Notes: generated by a model from the sequence alone, not told the origin. 64,000 bases of DNA from QHWT01 sp963755695 (GCA_963755695.1 CAVWLB010000010.1:1116001-1180000), one strand, 5' to 3'. Positions 1 through 10,174 are shown, counted from the stretch's first letter. Numbers and translations: made by a program.

Positions 1-1
1 C

Positions 2-91
2 TGCTCTCGCTACATGGTCGGTACACGCGGCAAGGGTGAAATCAGCACCGGGACGAACCATCTTGGCTTCCGCTGCGTGAAATCGATTTGA
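2..91 (+). CDS. C-terminus of a formylglycine-generating-enzyme (SUMF1)-like protein, partial
   Basis: Only the last 29 codons are inside the window. They end in NHLGFRCVKSI, and the NxLGFRC signature is typical of the C-terminus of the FGE-sulfatase / SUMF1 fold. Members either make formylglycine on sulfatases or are catalytically unrelated proteins of the same fold, and this tail cannot tell which. The TGA stop overlaps the proposed TTG start of the next gene (TTGA), so the two may be co-translated. The family call rests on a short tail and is moderate. Confidence 0.5.
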   Translation, partial: CSRYMVGTRGKGEISTGTNHLGFRCVKSI

Positions 92-876
92 GACGATCTT
101 CAACCACCGCGAAGTTGCTCGCGGTCACTCGAAGACCCCTGGTCATAATGGTCGGCGTCGGTGCCCTTCTGACGGCCGCGAACGCATCGGCTCAGACCAA
201 CGGGCAAGTGTGGGCCAACATCACCTTCGACTGGGTGAAACGCTCGGGAGTCACGTACCAGATCGACTTCGAGCCGAAGGCCCTGGTGTCCGCCCCACCT
301 GAAGAACCTGGATGGAGCAATCTCGACATCACGCCGTCCATTGAATATCCGGTTTCGCAGACGCTCGATTTGATTGGTGACGCGACGCTTGGACGGACCA
401 AGCAGACTGACGATCTGGACACGACGGAGCTAACGGTTCGAGGCGGCATTCGATTTCATCTGTTTTCGCGCCAGCGCCGTCTTCTGCTCAATGAAACGCT
501 CCCCAAGCGCCGGCTGGTCATCCGGGACCTCATGCGAGTTGAATCACGAAATTTCTTCTACTCGAACGACGATCCCTCGGAGTCGACGATCCGTTTCCGG
601 AATCGCGTCGAGCTGCTGTGGCCGCTGAACCGTCCGAACCTCGGCGACGATGGTGCGGTAGCCGCGCTGACGGATTGGGAGTGGTTCATTCCAGTTTCAG
701 ATCCCACGGAGCGTTTCGCGAACCGCCAGCGTATTCGTGCGGGGCTCACCTATCGTCACAACGGCAGTTGGCGATTCGCCGCGCTCTACATCTGGAACCG
801 CTCGCGCGACACGACGAGCGAGCCGTTCACAACGGCCGAACACATCGTCGACGTTCAGGTAAAGCGAGTCTGGTGA
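88..876 (+). CDS. Secreted outer-membrane beta-barrel protein, DUF2490-like
   Basis: A 262-residue protein. The N-terminus has several arginines, a hydrophobic stretch and an AxA-type cleavage site (NASAQ, about residue 35), so export to the envelope is likely. The mature part alternates hydrophobic and polar residues with many Trp, Tyr and Arg, and it ends in an aromatic residue (KRVW) as outer-membrane barrels do. The segment with RNRVELLW and RQRIRAGLTYRH resembles DUF2490 proteins. TTG at 88 is used because it keeps the whole signal peptide; ATG at 148 would cut into it. No function can be assigned. Confidence 0.6.
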   Translation: MRRSSTTAKLLAVTRRPLVIMVGVGALLTAANASAQTNGQVWANITFDWVKRSGVTYQIDFEPKALVSAPPEEPGWSNLDITPSIEYPVSQTLDLIGDATLGRTKQTDDLDTTELTVRGGIRFHLFSRQRRLLLNETLPKRRLVIRDLMRVESRNFFYSNDDPSESTIRFRNRVELLWPLNRPNLGDDGAVAALTDWEWFIPVSDPTERFANRQRIRAGLTYRHNGSWRFAALYIWNRSRDTTSEPFTTAEHIVDVQVKRVW

Positions 877-1002
877 ACGGAGCAGAGGGGCATCCACTCG
901 GAGCGGCTGTAGGTGAGAACTCGCTTTGTGTCACAACGGTGTCAGATACCCGCTGAACCCCCCCCGTCACGCACGCCGACCTGCCTGAAGCCACCAGGAG
1001 AT

Positions 1003-3526
1003 CTAGAAACCTACACCAACCTGCAGCTGATAGGCACGCGGTGTGACGAAATGCGTTCCCGTGAACGTCGACAGGAAATTGTAGAGCGCCTCCTTATTCG
1101 TGACATTCACAATACTGAAGCGGACGCGGACCTTTGCCTTGTCCGTGTGGAACAGGTTGTCGGCGCCGACACCGAGATCGAGCAGGTGACGTGGGGCGAT
1201 CCGCGGCGGGTTCTTGACGTCGTCCTCGGTGCCTTCGGCCGGGATACGCAAGCGCGTCGCCCCGCCGCCCGACGCACACTCGGTGATCGGTGATTCGCGT
1301 GTCGCAACCGTACCGCCGCAGAAGAACCCGATGGCCGCCTGCTGATCGCCCGTAAGGGCGAGCGCATCTTCGATGCTGCTGACTGAGCCAGCCACGAGAC
1401 CCGAATCGTATCGCCAGCTGAGCGCCGCCCACGCGCCGAGCGGTTTACTGAACACGTACTGGAAGTTTGTCGTCGAGTTGAACTTCTGATCGTGATCGAT
1501 ACGGAAGTCTGCGTCTCCAGGCTCGACCAGGATGCCGCCATTTCCGGGTGGCGAGAAGATGGCGCTCGTATGCGCCATCACCACGAATGCGCTGAATCCG
1601 TGATGTTCGACCAGATTGATCCGACCGGTGAATCCATCGATCCTTGAATGATCCCAGGAAATCGGGAACACGATCGGCGTGTCGAAGAGCACACCGAAGT
1701 CGTACGCGTTATTCGTGCGCTTGTTGAAGTACCCGAAGTCGGCCACGACCCACGAGCCGAGTCCCTGCTGAATCCCAAACTCGCCCTGATTGCGTGTGCC
1801 GGGCTGCGAGCAGTTGCCCTTCACCGAATACGCCGTTCAAACCGACGCCGCTGGAGAGCAACAGGTTCTCGTTGTACGGCGTTTCAAGCGTTCGGCCGTA
1901 GGAAGCCCGGACGATCGTGTTGCTGCGGAGAAACGCGTACGACGCGCCCAGGCGCGGCTGCAGTTCGGTCGCGGTCGTCAGGCCGTCGTAATGATCGAGC
2001 CGCACGCCCAGCTTTGAAGTTCGCGTTGCCAGCCTTGATGTCGTCCTGGACGTACGCCGCCTGCTGTTTGATCGTCGCTTTCTGCGCGTAGCCGAGCGGC
2101 GATCCGCCGCGGGTCAGATCGAAGGGCGCCAGATTCGGGTCGAAGTCGGGACTGTCGGGCGGGTTGAACTCCGGATCGGTGAAGCCGATCGTGAACCGCT
2201 CGTCCAGCTTCGTCGCGCTGATTGTCCCTCCAAACTTCAGATTCTGCGCGCCCGTGGTGCGGGCGACGTCCGCTTTGAACCCGAAGTTCGTGAGCTTCCG
2301 GTCCTGCGAGACCGTTCCGGGTTGATCCGCTAAGGGATCGGCGCTTGGTGTATAGGTGAGGTGATCCCCGCGGATGAAGCCATTGGCGCTAAACACCGTC
2401 GTCGCGCCAATGATGCGTGAATACCCGGGCGCCACGTTGAACGTGGTGAGCTTCTGATGCTGGTCCTGACCGAGATCGCTCTGATCGAAGGTATTCGGCA
2501 CGTCGAACGACGACCGCGCCGCCCAGGACGTTCAGATGAAATGTACTGTTGGCACCTGGATGCGCGTCCAGGCGATCGAACAGCGACGCGCTCGAGCCAT
2601 GATCGTGGAGCGCCTCGAACTCCGGCGGATCGAGAAAACGATCGGTCTGCAGCCCGCGAGACCGAGACGAAGTTTCCGATCGTGTGCGAGCCGCCGCCGA
2701 CATGTGCGTCGAACGACGGGCTGCTGAACGATCCAAACGTGCCGGACACGATTCCCGTGGGCTTCGGCTGGTCCAGCCCGGACTTGGTCACGATGTGCAC
2801 CACGAGACTGCTCTTGTCGCCGTACTCTGCCGGGGCGACGCCGGTGATGACTTCCATCGACTGCACCGCGTCGGGCGAGATCTGATTCGAATACACGCGA
2901 CTCTGCTGGTCGGTGACGGGCTGGTTGTCGATTGAGAACTGTGTCTGCGCGTGATCGCCGACCGGATGGAAGAAGCCGTTCGAGTCCGCCACGACGCCCG
3001 GGGACGCCAGCGTGATGACCTGATTGAGTCCCGCCGTCGACTCGATGGGAAGCTTCGCGATGAGACTCTGGTCGACGTCGGTGTGCGCGGTGGGATCCCG
3101 CTCCAGCAGATCCTCCGCATGGCCGACGACGTCGACGGAGGCGGTGGTGCCTTCGAGCGCAAGCGGCACTTCGACATCGACGGGCACCGCCGATCGCACG
3201 TCGACATCCCGATCGTAGCGCGCAAATCCCTGGGCGCTTACCGCCAGGTGATACGGATTCGGCGGCAGATTACGAAAGATGAACCTGCCATTCGAGTCTG
3301 TAGTCGTGGTTCGTCTCAGTCCGGTGACGGGGTTACTCAGCTCGACGGCGACCGATACCATAGCGCCCCCGGTCGGATCTTTGACCGTTCCCTGGATCGT
3401 GCCAGCGCCGCCGAGTTCCTGGCCCACGCCGGGGAGGGCACTCAGGAGGACAGCTGCGAACAACCCGGCGATCCTCGCGAACGCGCTCTGCCAGACAGTT
3501 CCGCTCTTCATGAAGCCTCTTTTCAA
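1003..3526 (-). CDS. TonB-dependent receptor, Oar-like, with CarboxypepD_reg domain (four frameshifts)
   Basis: The gene starts at 3526 with a signal peptide (cleavage near PGVGQE). A carboxypeptidase-regulatory-like domain follows (GTVKDPTGG, then the FRNLPPNPYHL region), then a TonB plug (QVITLASPGV, and MEVITGVAPAEYGDKSS near residue 230) and a large barrel ending in a C-terminal Phe (YQLQVGVGF). The plug and barrel are spread over five reading frames that join at about 2660, 2505, 2012 and 1820 with no missing sequence and no internal stops, so the native protein is probably intact, about 840 residues. Such receptors take up large substrates across the outer membrane using TonB energy; the substrate is unknown. 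This architecture is very common in Acidobacteriota. Confidence 0.8.
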
Positions 3527-3662
3527 AACGCCGTGGTACCCAAGGCGTAATGCCGACGGCTCGTGTGGGGCACGCGTCCATTCACCACGCGAAATCGGCA
3601 GCCCATTGGAAACTGAATGAGGGCCGCGCCCGGGCAGCGTACCGTCCGCGCAGGCGAGCCGA

Positions 3663-3845
3663 ATGTCCGACGCTTGGAATCCACAAGGCGCATCCCCCCG
3701 GGCCAGGCGCTATCGAGGGTCGGCCAAACGCGTCAGACAGATCTCCTGGCGGCCCAACACGCCTCGCGGTTTGGTGATCGTGCTGGTGCTGACACTGATC
3801 GCGGTCCTCACACTCTTGTTGTGGGTTGGGGAGCACGCCGAGTAG
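3663..3845 (+). CDS. Small single-span membrane protein (hypothetical)
   Basis: A 60-residue frame with an Arg-rich N-terminal half followed by one strongly hydrophobic helix (GLVIVLVLTLIAVLTLLLWV, residues about 36-55) and a short acidic tail. The layout suggests a cytoplasmic N-terminus anchored in the inner membrane. No clear ribosome-binding site is visible and no family is recognised. It stands alone between the TonB receptor and the LytS/LytTR gene. It could be chance, although the helix is well formed. Confidence 0.4.
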   Translation: MSDAWNPQGASPRARRYRGSAKRVRQISWRPNTPRGLVIVLVLTLIAVLTLLLWVGEHAE

Positions 3846-3903
3846 CCGCCAAGTCATCCCTGCACGCTAGTGTTCCCAGCCACCGGCGCGAAGCCGAACT
3901 CCA

Positions 3904-3932
3904 TGAATGGTCGGTTTCGGCCGATGAGTGGT
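3904..3932. promoter_or_regulatory. LytTR-type direct repeat (BtsR-like) upstream of the LytS/LytTR gene
   Basis: Two 8-mers, TGAATGGT (3904-3911) and TGAGTGGT (3925-3932), are separated by exactly 13 bp, a 21-bp period or two helical turns. The E. coli LytTR regulator BtsR (YehT) binds two copies of ACC(G/A)CT(C/T)A separated by 13 bp. On the complementary strand the second copy matches that motif fully and the first matches at 7 of 8. The repeat lies 20 bp upstream of a possible -35 element. Binding by the protein encoded next door is inferred. Confidence 0.55.
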
Positions 3933-3951
3933 CGTTGCGACCGTTATTGCG

Positions 3952-3979
3952 TTGAACCCCGTCCGCCCCGTGGTAAATA
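3952..3979 (+). promoter_or_regulatory. Possible sigma-70 promoter of the LytS/LytTR gene
   Basis: TTGAAC (3952-3957) and TAAATA (3974-3979, preceded by TGG as in an extended -10) are separated by 16 bp. Transcription would begin near 3986, one base before the GTG start at 3987, which gives an essentially leaderless mRNA. Confidence 0.45.
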
Positions 3980-3986
3980 ACTTCCA

Positions 3987-6635
3987 GTGAACGGGCTGCT
4001 CAACATCGTCGGCCTGACGCTCGGCGCGACGCTGTATGCGATGCTCCTGGCAATGGTCCTGGGCTCGCGTCAGCGCACCGTCCCCGACCGTCTCCTTGTC
4101 GCGACGGCGCTGCTCGGCCTGGCGTGGAACGTATCTGCGCTGTCGATTTACGAGCTGCCGGGGTTCGGCAGCGGATGGATCGCGGTGGCAGGATTCTCAG
4201 CACTCGGCTTCCTGCCAGGGGTCGTCGTGCACAGTGTGCTGCGCGGCGATCGCAGCCCGCAGGGTGGCCGGGCCGCTCTGCTCGCGGTCGCCTACACAGT
4301 CAGCGCCGTCGCCGGCGCGCTGCACGTCAATGCCGCGGTCTCTGGCGCCCAGGTGCCATCGGTTCTTGCGTTACAGCTGCTGACGGTGTGCTTCGTGGGG
4401 ATGCTGCCTGCGTTGTGGATCTTGACCCGCGGGCAGCCGGGCGGGCGGCGCGCCATCTGGGGCGTGGCGCTGGCGGCGTTCGCGGTCTCGGCCCTGCACC
4501 TGACGCAGCGGCACGAAGGTGCGTCGACCTGGCCGATCGAGCTCGTCGGCCACCACGCGTCCATCCCGCTCGCGGTCGCCATCCTGTATCAGGACTATCC
4601 GTTTGCGTTCGCTGACCTGTTCCTCAAACGTGCCTTGACGCTCATCGGGCTGGTTGGTGCGGCGTCGGTGGCGGTGTCCGCGAGCGGCGTCGCGCTCGGG
4701 GCGCTGACGGCTCTCTCTGCCACGCAGGTGAGCCTGTTGATTGGTGGGTGGGTCGGGATCACCCTCGCGTATCCCTGGCTGGCACGTGCGGTCGCGTGGT
4801 TCGTGGACACGGTGCTGCTGACGCGACCCGATTATCGGGCAGTCGAGGCGCAGTTTGCGCGGCGCATCGAGCTCGTGGATGACCCGACGCGTGTGCTCGA
4901 CGAGCTCGGAGCCACGCTGTCGCACGCACTGAGCGCCGCGGCGGTGAGCTGGCGTCCCGACGACACGGCGGAGACGCGCGTGTCGGAATTGGTCAAGGTC
5001 GACGCCGGGCGCCGGGCGAAGGTCCGTATTCCGGTGAGCGAGCGGCCAGGCTACGTCGTCGATGTCGACGGATTGACGGGCGGTCGCCGCATCCTCTCTG
5101 GCGACGTGACCCTGGTGTCAGCCGTCGCGCTCGTCGCCGCGCGGCGCATCGATGGCATTCGGCTGGCGCAGGAGCGCTACACACAGCAGCTTCGGGAACG
5201 CGACATCGCGCAGCTCGCAACAGAGGCGGAGTTGCGCGCACTGCGTGCGCAGCTCAACCCGCATTTCCTGTTCAATGCGCTGACCACCATCGGCTACCTC
5301 GTGCAAGAAGCGCCGGATCGCGCCGTTGACACGCTGGTGCGCCTGACGACCCTGTTGCGGGCGGTGCTGAAGTCGGAGGGGGAGTTCACCACCCTCGGGC
5401 GCGAACTGGAGATGATTGACGCATACCTCGCGATCGAACTCGCGCGGTTCGAGCAGCGCCTGCGAGTTCACGTTGAGGTTCCGGCGGAGTGCCGGAGCAT
5501 CCGCGTGCCCGCGCTCCTCATTCAGCCGCTCGTCGAGAACGCGGTGAAGCACGGCATCGCCTCCACGCGCTCAGGTGGTGAGCTGACGATTTCTGCCCGC
5601 CTGAATGGGGTGGAGCGCAACCGCACACTTCAGGTGACGGTTGCCGACGCGGCGAACGACGATCCGGCCAGGCCGAGGCGGCGTCATGGGTGGAAACGCG
5701 GAGTGGGACTCTCCAATGTGGAGCGACGGCTCGATTGTCATTACGGGAAGGCGGCGTCATTGGCGATTCGCCCGTACGACGGTGACGGCACCATCGTCGA
5801 GGTGACGATTCCTGCTCCCGCGTTGGCCGTCGCGCGTAGAGAGGAGCGCCGGATGACGGCACCGCTGCGCGTCGTCATCGCCGACGACGAGCGGCCCGCG
5901 CGCTCGTTCCTCGCGGCACTGCTGCGCACGTTCGAGGACGTGACGATTGTCGGGGAAGCCGACTCTGGTCGCCAGGCCGTCTCGTTGATCGTTCGAGAAA
6001 AGCCGGACCTGGCCCTGCTCGATCTGCACATGCCGGAGCTCGGTGGTCTCGGCGTCGTTCGAGCGTTGAAGAAACATGAGGCTCCGCTCGTCGCGTTCGT
6101 GACGGCGTACGAGGAGTATGCCGTCCGCGCGTTCGAGTTGAACGCGGTTGATTATCTGCTCAAACCCGTCGACAAGGCGCGCCTGCGCGAAACGCTGAAT
6201 CGCGCGCACGAGCGGATCGAACGGACGGAAGACCATGTCCCGGAAATCCGCCGCGTCAGGGCAGCGGCCACGGCATACGAGGCGGTCGTCAAACCGGATC
6301 TCCTGGACCGCATTCCCGTTCGGAAGCGTGACGAGCTCACGTTCCTGCCCGTGAATCAAGTTGCGTCGGTGATCGCCGAAGGAGAATTGCTGCACCTGCA
6401 CACGCTCAAGCAGGGACGCCAGACGATTACATTCCGCCTGAAGGATCTCGAGGCCAGACTCGATCCGTCACGGTTTGTGCGGCTCGGGCGCGGCACGCTC
6501 GCGAACCTGGACGCGATCGTCAAGGTCAACGCGATGCCGGGCGGCACCCACGTCGCGCTCATGACCAACGGCCAGAAACTACAGATCAGTCGCATCCAGT
6601 CGCGACGGCTGCGCGCGCGCCTGTTCAAGCTTTGA
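3987..6635 (+). CDS. LytS-type histidine kinase and LytTR response regulator in one reading frame
   Basis: An 882-residue open frame. Residues about 1-270 hold several membrane helices. The His_kinase domain follows with the H-box LNPHFLFNAL (His426) and a HATPase region (LIQPLVENAVKHG, GVGLSNVERRL). Next come a receiver domain (IADDERPARS, phospho-acceptor Asp679 in LLDLHMPE, Lys in LLKPVDK) and a LytTR DNA-binding domain to the end. Together this is a complete sensor-to-promoter circuit. Kinase and regulator of this family are normally separate genes. Here GAGGAG precedes an in-frame ATG at 5853 (residue 623), which would start a regulator of normal size (260 residues), so the fusion may be an indel artefact. 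GTG at 3987 is chosen for the promoter spacing. Confidence 0.8.
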   Translation: MNGLLNIVGLTLGATLYAMLLAMVLGSRQRTVPDRLLVATALLGLAWNVSALSIYELPGFGSGWIAVAGFSALGFLPGVVVHSVLRGDRSPQGGRAALLAVAYTVSAVAGALHVNAAVSGAQVPSVLALQLLTVCFVGMLPALWILTRGQPGGRRAIWGVALAAFAVSALHLTQRHEGASTWPIELVGHHASIPLAVAILYQDYPFAFADLFLKRALTLIGLVGAASVAVSASGVALGALTALSATQVSLLIGGWVGITLAYPWLARAVAWFVDTVLLTRPDYRAVEAQFARRIELVDDPTRVLDELGATLSHALSAAAVSWRPDDTAETRVSELVKVDAGRRAKVRIPVSERPGYVVDVDGLTGGRRILSGDVTLVSAVALVAARRIDGIRLAQERYTQQLRERDIAQLATEAELRALRAQLNPHFLFNALTTIGYLVQEAPDRAVDTLVRLTTLLRAVLKSEGEFTTLGRELEMIDAYLAIELARFEQRLRVHVEVPAECRSIRVPALLIQPLVENAVKHGIASTRSGGELTISARLNGVERNRTLQVTVADAANDDPARPRRRHGWKRGVGLSNVERRLDCHYGKAASLAIRPYDGDGTIVEVTIPAPALAVARREERRMTAPLRVVIADDERPARSFLAALLRTFEDVTIVGEADSGRQAVSLIVREKPDLALLDLHMPELGGLGVVRALKKHEAPLVAFVTAYEEYAVRAFELNAVDYLLKPVDKARLRETLNRAHERIERTEDHVPEIRRVRAAATAYEAVVKPDLLDRIPVRKRDELTFLPVNQVASVIAEGELLHLHTLKQGRQTITFRLKDLEARLDPSRFVRLGRGTLANLDAIVKVNAMPGGTHVALMTNGQKLQISRIQSRRLRARLFKL

Positions 6636-6890
6636 GAGGAAACCCCGGAGGTGCAGAGTCAGATGTAGCGGGGCCGGTCAACGCGTCAATTCCGGGAATA
6701 ACGGCCGCCGCGAGCATCGGACGCACGCTCCGTGGCATGCTTCACCGGTGAGCCATACAATCTGGGCGCGATCGCGTTTGCGACCTTGATCCCTACTGTC
6801 CAGTGACTGGTCGTGCGTTGCGTGCCGACCCTGCGCGCGGCGCGGATTGAGCCGATTTTCGCACGGCGCGCCGAACTAGGTCCACACCGA

Positions 6891-7791
6891 ATGAACTTTC
6901 GCGGTCTTGATCTCAACCTGCTCGTCGCCATGGATGCGCTCCTCACCGAGCGCAGCACCACGAGAGCGGGTGAGCGCGTCTACCTGAGTCAATCCGCGAT
7001 GAGCGGGGCGCTCGGGCGGCTGCGCGCCTTCTTCGACGACGAGTTGCTGATCCAGGTGGGACAGCGGATGGTGCTGACGCCACTGGCGGAGGATCTCGTC
7101 AATCCGGTGCGCGAAGCGCTGCTGGCGATCGAGAAGGTGGTGAACAAGGATCAGGTCTTCGATCCCGGGACGTCCAGCAGGCGGTTCCGGATCATGATGT
7201 CCGATTACGCGGCGGTCGTGCTCATGACACGCGCGATGCCGGCCATCCAGCAGATGGCGCCAAATGTCGCGATCGAGCTCGTGTCGAACTCGGAGCTGGC
7301 GCTGCCCGTCTCTCGACCGGGGGGACGTCGACCTCCTGATGATCGCTCGTCAATACACGTCGAAGTCGCACCCGTCCGAAGAACTGTTTCGCGACGACTA
7401 CACGTGCGTGGTGTGGGCGGAGAACCCGGCCATCGGCGATGACCTGACCCTCGAGCAGTACCTTGCCGCCGGCCACGTCGTGGCCCGGCTCGGGCGGGAG
7501 CAGATGCGGTCGGCCGAGGAGCAGTACATCGCTGACTCCGGCATTGATCGGCGAATCGAAGCGGTGGTGATGGGTTTCAGCATGCTGCCGCAGTTCGTCA
7601 TCGGCACTTCCCGCATCGCCACGCTCCACACGCGCTTGGCACGCCACTACGCGGAGTGGCTGCCACTGCGGCTGCTGAAACCGCCGATCGAGATCCCGCC
7701 GCTCGTCGAAGTCATGCAGTGGCACCACTTCCGCAACGACGACCGGGGCTTGGCCTGGCTGCGCCGCGCATTGCTGGACGCCGCGAGATAA
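6891..7791 (+). CDS. LysR-family transcriptional regulator, NodD-like (one frameshift)
   Basis: ATG at 6891 begins MNFRGLDLNLLVAMDALL, the usual N-terminus of the NodD-like LysR group, with the winged helix-turn-helix over residues about 6-65 (RAGERVYLSQSAMSGALGRL). The effector-binding domain follows. The frame breaks near 7305-7310; removing one C from the CCC at 7305-7307 gives LPSLDRGDVDLLMIARQY and restores a full 300-residue protein, which suggests a sequence error. It lies just upstream of, and in the same direction as, an aromatic-catabolism cluster and is the obvious candidate regulator of it. The inducer is unknown. Confidence 0.8.
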
Positions 7792-7898
7792 GGTTCTTCC
7801 GCGTGCGGGCGGAAGTCACGAGTCACAATTTTCCCCGGAGCCCCGGCGTTTACGCAGCCGCATGGGCGCATCGGCGCCGCCAATACCCTCCATCGCAA

Positions 7899-7934
7899 CA
7901 AACGTTTGCCCAAGGCATGCGCGGCGCGTATCGT
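7899..7934 (+). promoter_or_regulatory. Palindrome and possible promoter ahead of the catabolic cluster
   Basis: A perfect 10-bp palindrome, CAAACGTTTG (7899-7908), overlaps a weak -35-like TTTGCC. TATCGT (7929-7934) is a possible -10, 9 bp before the ATG at 7944. The place is right for a LysR-type site, but the promoter match is weak. Confidence 0.3.
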
Positions 7935-7943
7935 GTTCGGCTC

Positions 7944-8936
7944 ATGCCCCGCAACCCGCACTATCTGTCCCAGCTCGCGCATCTCGAGATCGTCAGCCCT
8001 GATCTCGACGCCTCCGTCCGCTTCTTCTCGGACATCGCCGGACTCGACGAGACCGGACGGGACGAACGGTCGGTCTACCTGCGCGCCTGGGGGGACTATT
8101 TCCATCACAGCCTGAAGCTCACGCGCGGAGACGAACCGGCGCTCGGGCATCTCGGCTGGCGGGCCGACAGTCCCGAGGCGCTGGCCGACGTCGTTGCCCA
8201 CCTGGAGCGGACTGGCGCCGGGATCGGCTGGGTGGACGGCGATCAGGGGCACGGGCGCGCTTACCGGTTCAAATCGCCGGAAGGGCATACGCACGAGGTG
8301 TTCTGGGACGTCGTCTGGTTGAAGGAGCGCGGGCAGCGTCAGAGCATCTACGCCGATCGCTACGCCAGCAATCGGCGCCGCGGGGTCAATCCGCGTCGCT
8401 TCGACCATGTCACCTACATGGTCGCCAAGTTCAAGTACGCCGAAGAGAAAGCGTTCTGGACGGCGATCGGACTGCGCAATCCGGACGAAGTGCGGTTGTC
8501 GGACGAGATTCCGCCGGTTGGCGGCCTGTGGTCGATCGCGAACCTGTCACACGACATCGCCGTATTCACCGATCCCAACATTCCGCCGAACGCCGCGGTG
8601 TTCAATCACGTCTGCTACAACCTCGACAGCCGCGAGGAAGTCCTACTGGCGCTCGACTGGATTACCGAGAACGGCCTGAAGAGCGTGATGGGGGCGCCGA
8701 CGCGGCACAAGGCGGACGAGGGGTTCTTCATCTATGTGACCGATCCAGGCAGCGGATACCTCGTGGAGTTCTTCGCCGGCGCCCGGCTGATCTTCGCGCC
8801 CGATCATGGTCCCGACGTCCATTATCTCCGCGACAACCCGAACGACGCCTGGGGCCTCGCGAATCCTTTTGCCGAGATGGACAAGGGACATCGTCTCGGC
8901 CTGAAGGACGGTGTCCTGAAGCCGCAGGACCCGTGA
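7944..8936 (+). CDS. VOC-family type I extradiol ring-cleavage dioxygenase
   Basis: A 330-residue, two-module vicinal-oxygen-chelate protein. The C-terminal module carries a complete iron-binding triad: His155 (RRFDHVTY), His222 (VFNHVCYN) and Glu275 (YLVEFF). The spacing is close to catechol 2,3-dioxygenase XylE. It should open a catechol-like ring next to the two hydroxyls using O2 and Fe(II) in the cytoplasm. It is the first gene of a plus-strand run with a hydrolase, an FAD monooxygenase, an FAH-family enzyme and a cyclase. ATG at 7944 is chosen because the family homology begins there (HLEIVSPDL). The substrate cannot be read from the sequence. Confidence 0.82.
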   Translation: MPRNPHYLSQLAHLEIVSPDLDASVRFFSDIAGLDETGRDERSVYLRAWGDYFHHSLKLTRGDEPALGHLGWRADSPEALADVVAHLERTGAGIGWVDGDQGHGRAYRFKSPEGHTHEVFWDVVWLKERGQRQSIYADRYASNRRRGVNPRRFDHVTYMVAKFKYAEEKAFWTAIGLRNPDEVRLSDEIPPVGGLWSIANLSHDIAVFTDPNIPPNAAVFNHVCYNLDSREEVLLALDWITENGLKSVMGAPTRHKADEGFFIYVTDPGSGYLVEFFAGARLIFAPDHGPDVHYLRDNPNDAWGLANPFAEMDKGHRLGLKDGVLKPQDP

Positions 8937-8949
8937 GCGCCGCGAGCGA

Positions 8950-10122
8950 ATGTTCAAGTACTTCCCGACCAACTACGTCTGGAATCTCTCGGTCGATCTC
9001 GCGATCGAGATGGGCGCGCGCATCGGCGAGATCGAGGAGATGTGCGCGCCGCTGCAGGAGGCGGCAACGGCGCCGGATGCCGACGGGACCCAGGCGTTTC
9101 GCGACACCTGGGTGCGGATGGCGGACAAGCTGTGCGCGCTCGCAGACGAGGACAAGTCGCGCGGCCGTGCTGCTATCGGCAGGCGAGAAGCTCAATCGGG
9201 CGGCCATCTACCTCCTGACCGCCGAGCGCCTGCAGGCGCACGGCGCGCCGGGACGGATGGCGCTCTATCGCCGGGAGCTGGACGTGTTCGGCGAAGGCAC
9301 GACGCTCTCGCACGAGAACTGCGAGCGCGTTGAAATCCCGTACGAGGGAGAGCATCTCGCAGCCCTGTACGTTCGCGCCGGGGCGTATCCGGACGCGCGC
9401 CGATCCTGGTGCAGGTCAACGGCCTCGATTCGACAAAAGAGATGCGCTACCGCGTCGGTCTGCCGGCCTGGCTCGCGGCACGCGGTGTCTCGTCGCTCGT
9501 GGTCGATCAGCCCGGGACCGGCGAAGCGCTTCGCCTGCTCGGTATGCCGGCTCGCTTCGACAGCGAACACTGGGCCAGCCGTATCGTCGATTGGCTGGAA
9601 ACGAGAGACGACGTGGACCCGAAGCGAATCGGGATGGAAGGTGTGTCACTCGGCGGCTATTTCTGCCCGCGCGCCGTCGCGTTCGAGCCGCGCTTCGCGT
9701 GCGGTGTGGCCTGGGGCGCCAACCACGACTGGCGGGACGTCCAGAAGAGGCGCCGCGAGCGCGAAGGGAATTTCCCGGTGCCGCACTACTGGGCGCACGT
9801 CTGCTGGGTCTGGGGCGCCAAGGATGTAGACGAGTTCATGGCGATCGCCGAGCGCGTCCACCTCGACGGAGTGGTCGAGCGCATCAGGGTGCCATTCCTC
9901 GTGACGCACGGAGAAAAGGATTCGCAGATTCCGGTGAAGTGGGCGCACCGAACCTACGAGCAGCTCGTCAACAGTCCAAAGCGTGAGCTGAAGGTGTTCA
10001 CCGAGCGCGAAGGCGGCGTCCAGCATTCCAGCTTCGACAACAGCATCAACGCCGGGCACTACATCGCTGACTGGGTGGCGGAGACGCTTCGAGCGGAACC
10101 CGGTGAGCCGGTTAGCCGCTAG
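8950..10122 (+). CDS. Alpha/beta hydrolase, FrsA / 2,6-dihydropseudooxynicotine hydrolase-like (two frameshifts)
   Basis: The helical N-terminal cap (MFKYFPTNYVWNLSVDLAIE) and the alpha/beta core are spread over three frames that join at about 9165 and 9395 without loss, giving about 390 residues. The nucleophile elbow GVSLGG is in the core, the acid is probably the Asp of THGEKDSQIP, and the His is in GGVQHSS. Enzymes of this group cleave C-C or ester bonds of ring-derived substrates; 2,6-dihydropseudooxynicotine hydrolase is the best-known relative. Lying just after an extradiol dioxygenase, it fits a C-C hydrolase of a meta-cleavage-type pathway. The substrate is inferred only by context. 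Confidence 0.75.
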
Positions 10123-10174
10123 CCGAGACCGGAACCGGATAGCGGACAACGGACGGTGGAGAAGGAGCAACCCT

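Noticed and set aside
6742..6761. Palindrome TCACCGGTGA followed by TACAAT as promoter/operator of the LysR gene
   Set aside because: No acceptable -35 at the right distance, and it lies 130 bp before the start; not enough support.
8528..9829. 433-codon open frame on the plus strand
   Set aside because: Only its middle (about 9165-9395) is protein-like, and that is the central part of the frameshifted alpha/beta hydrolase; the rest is out of frame with the dioxygenase and the hydrolase.
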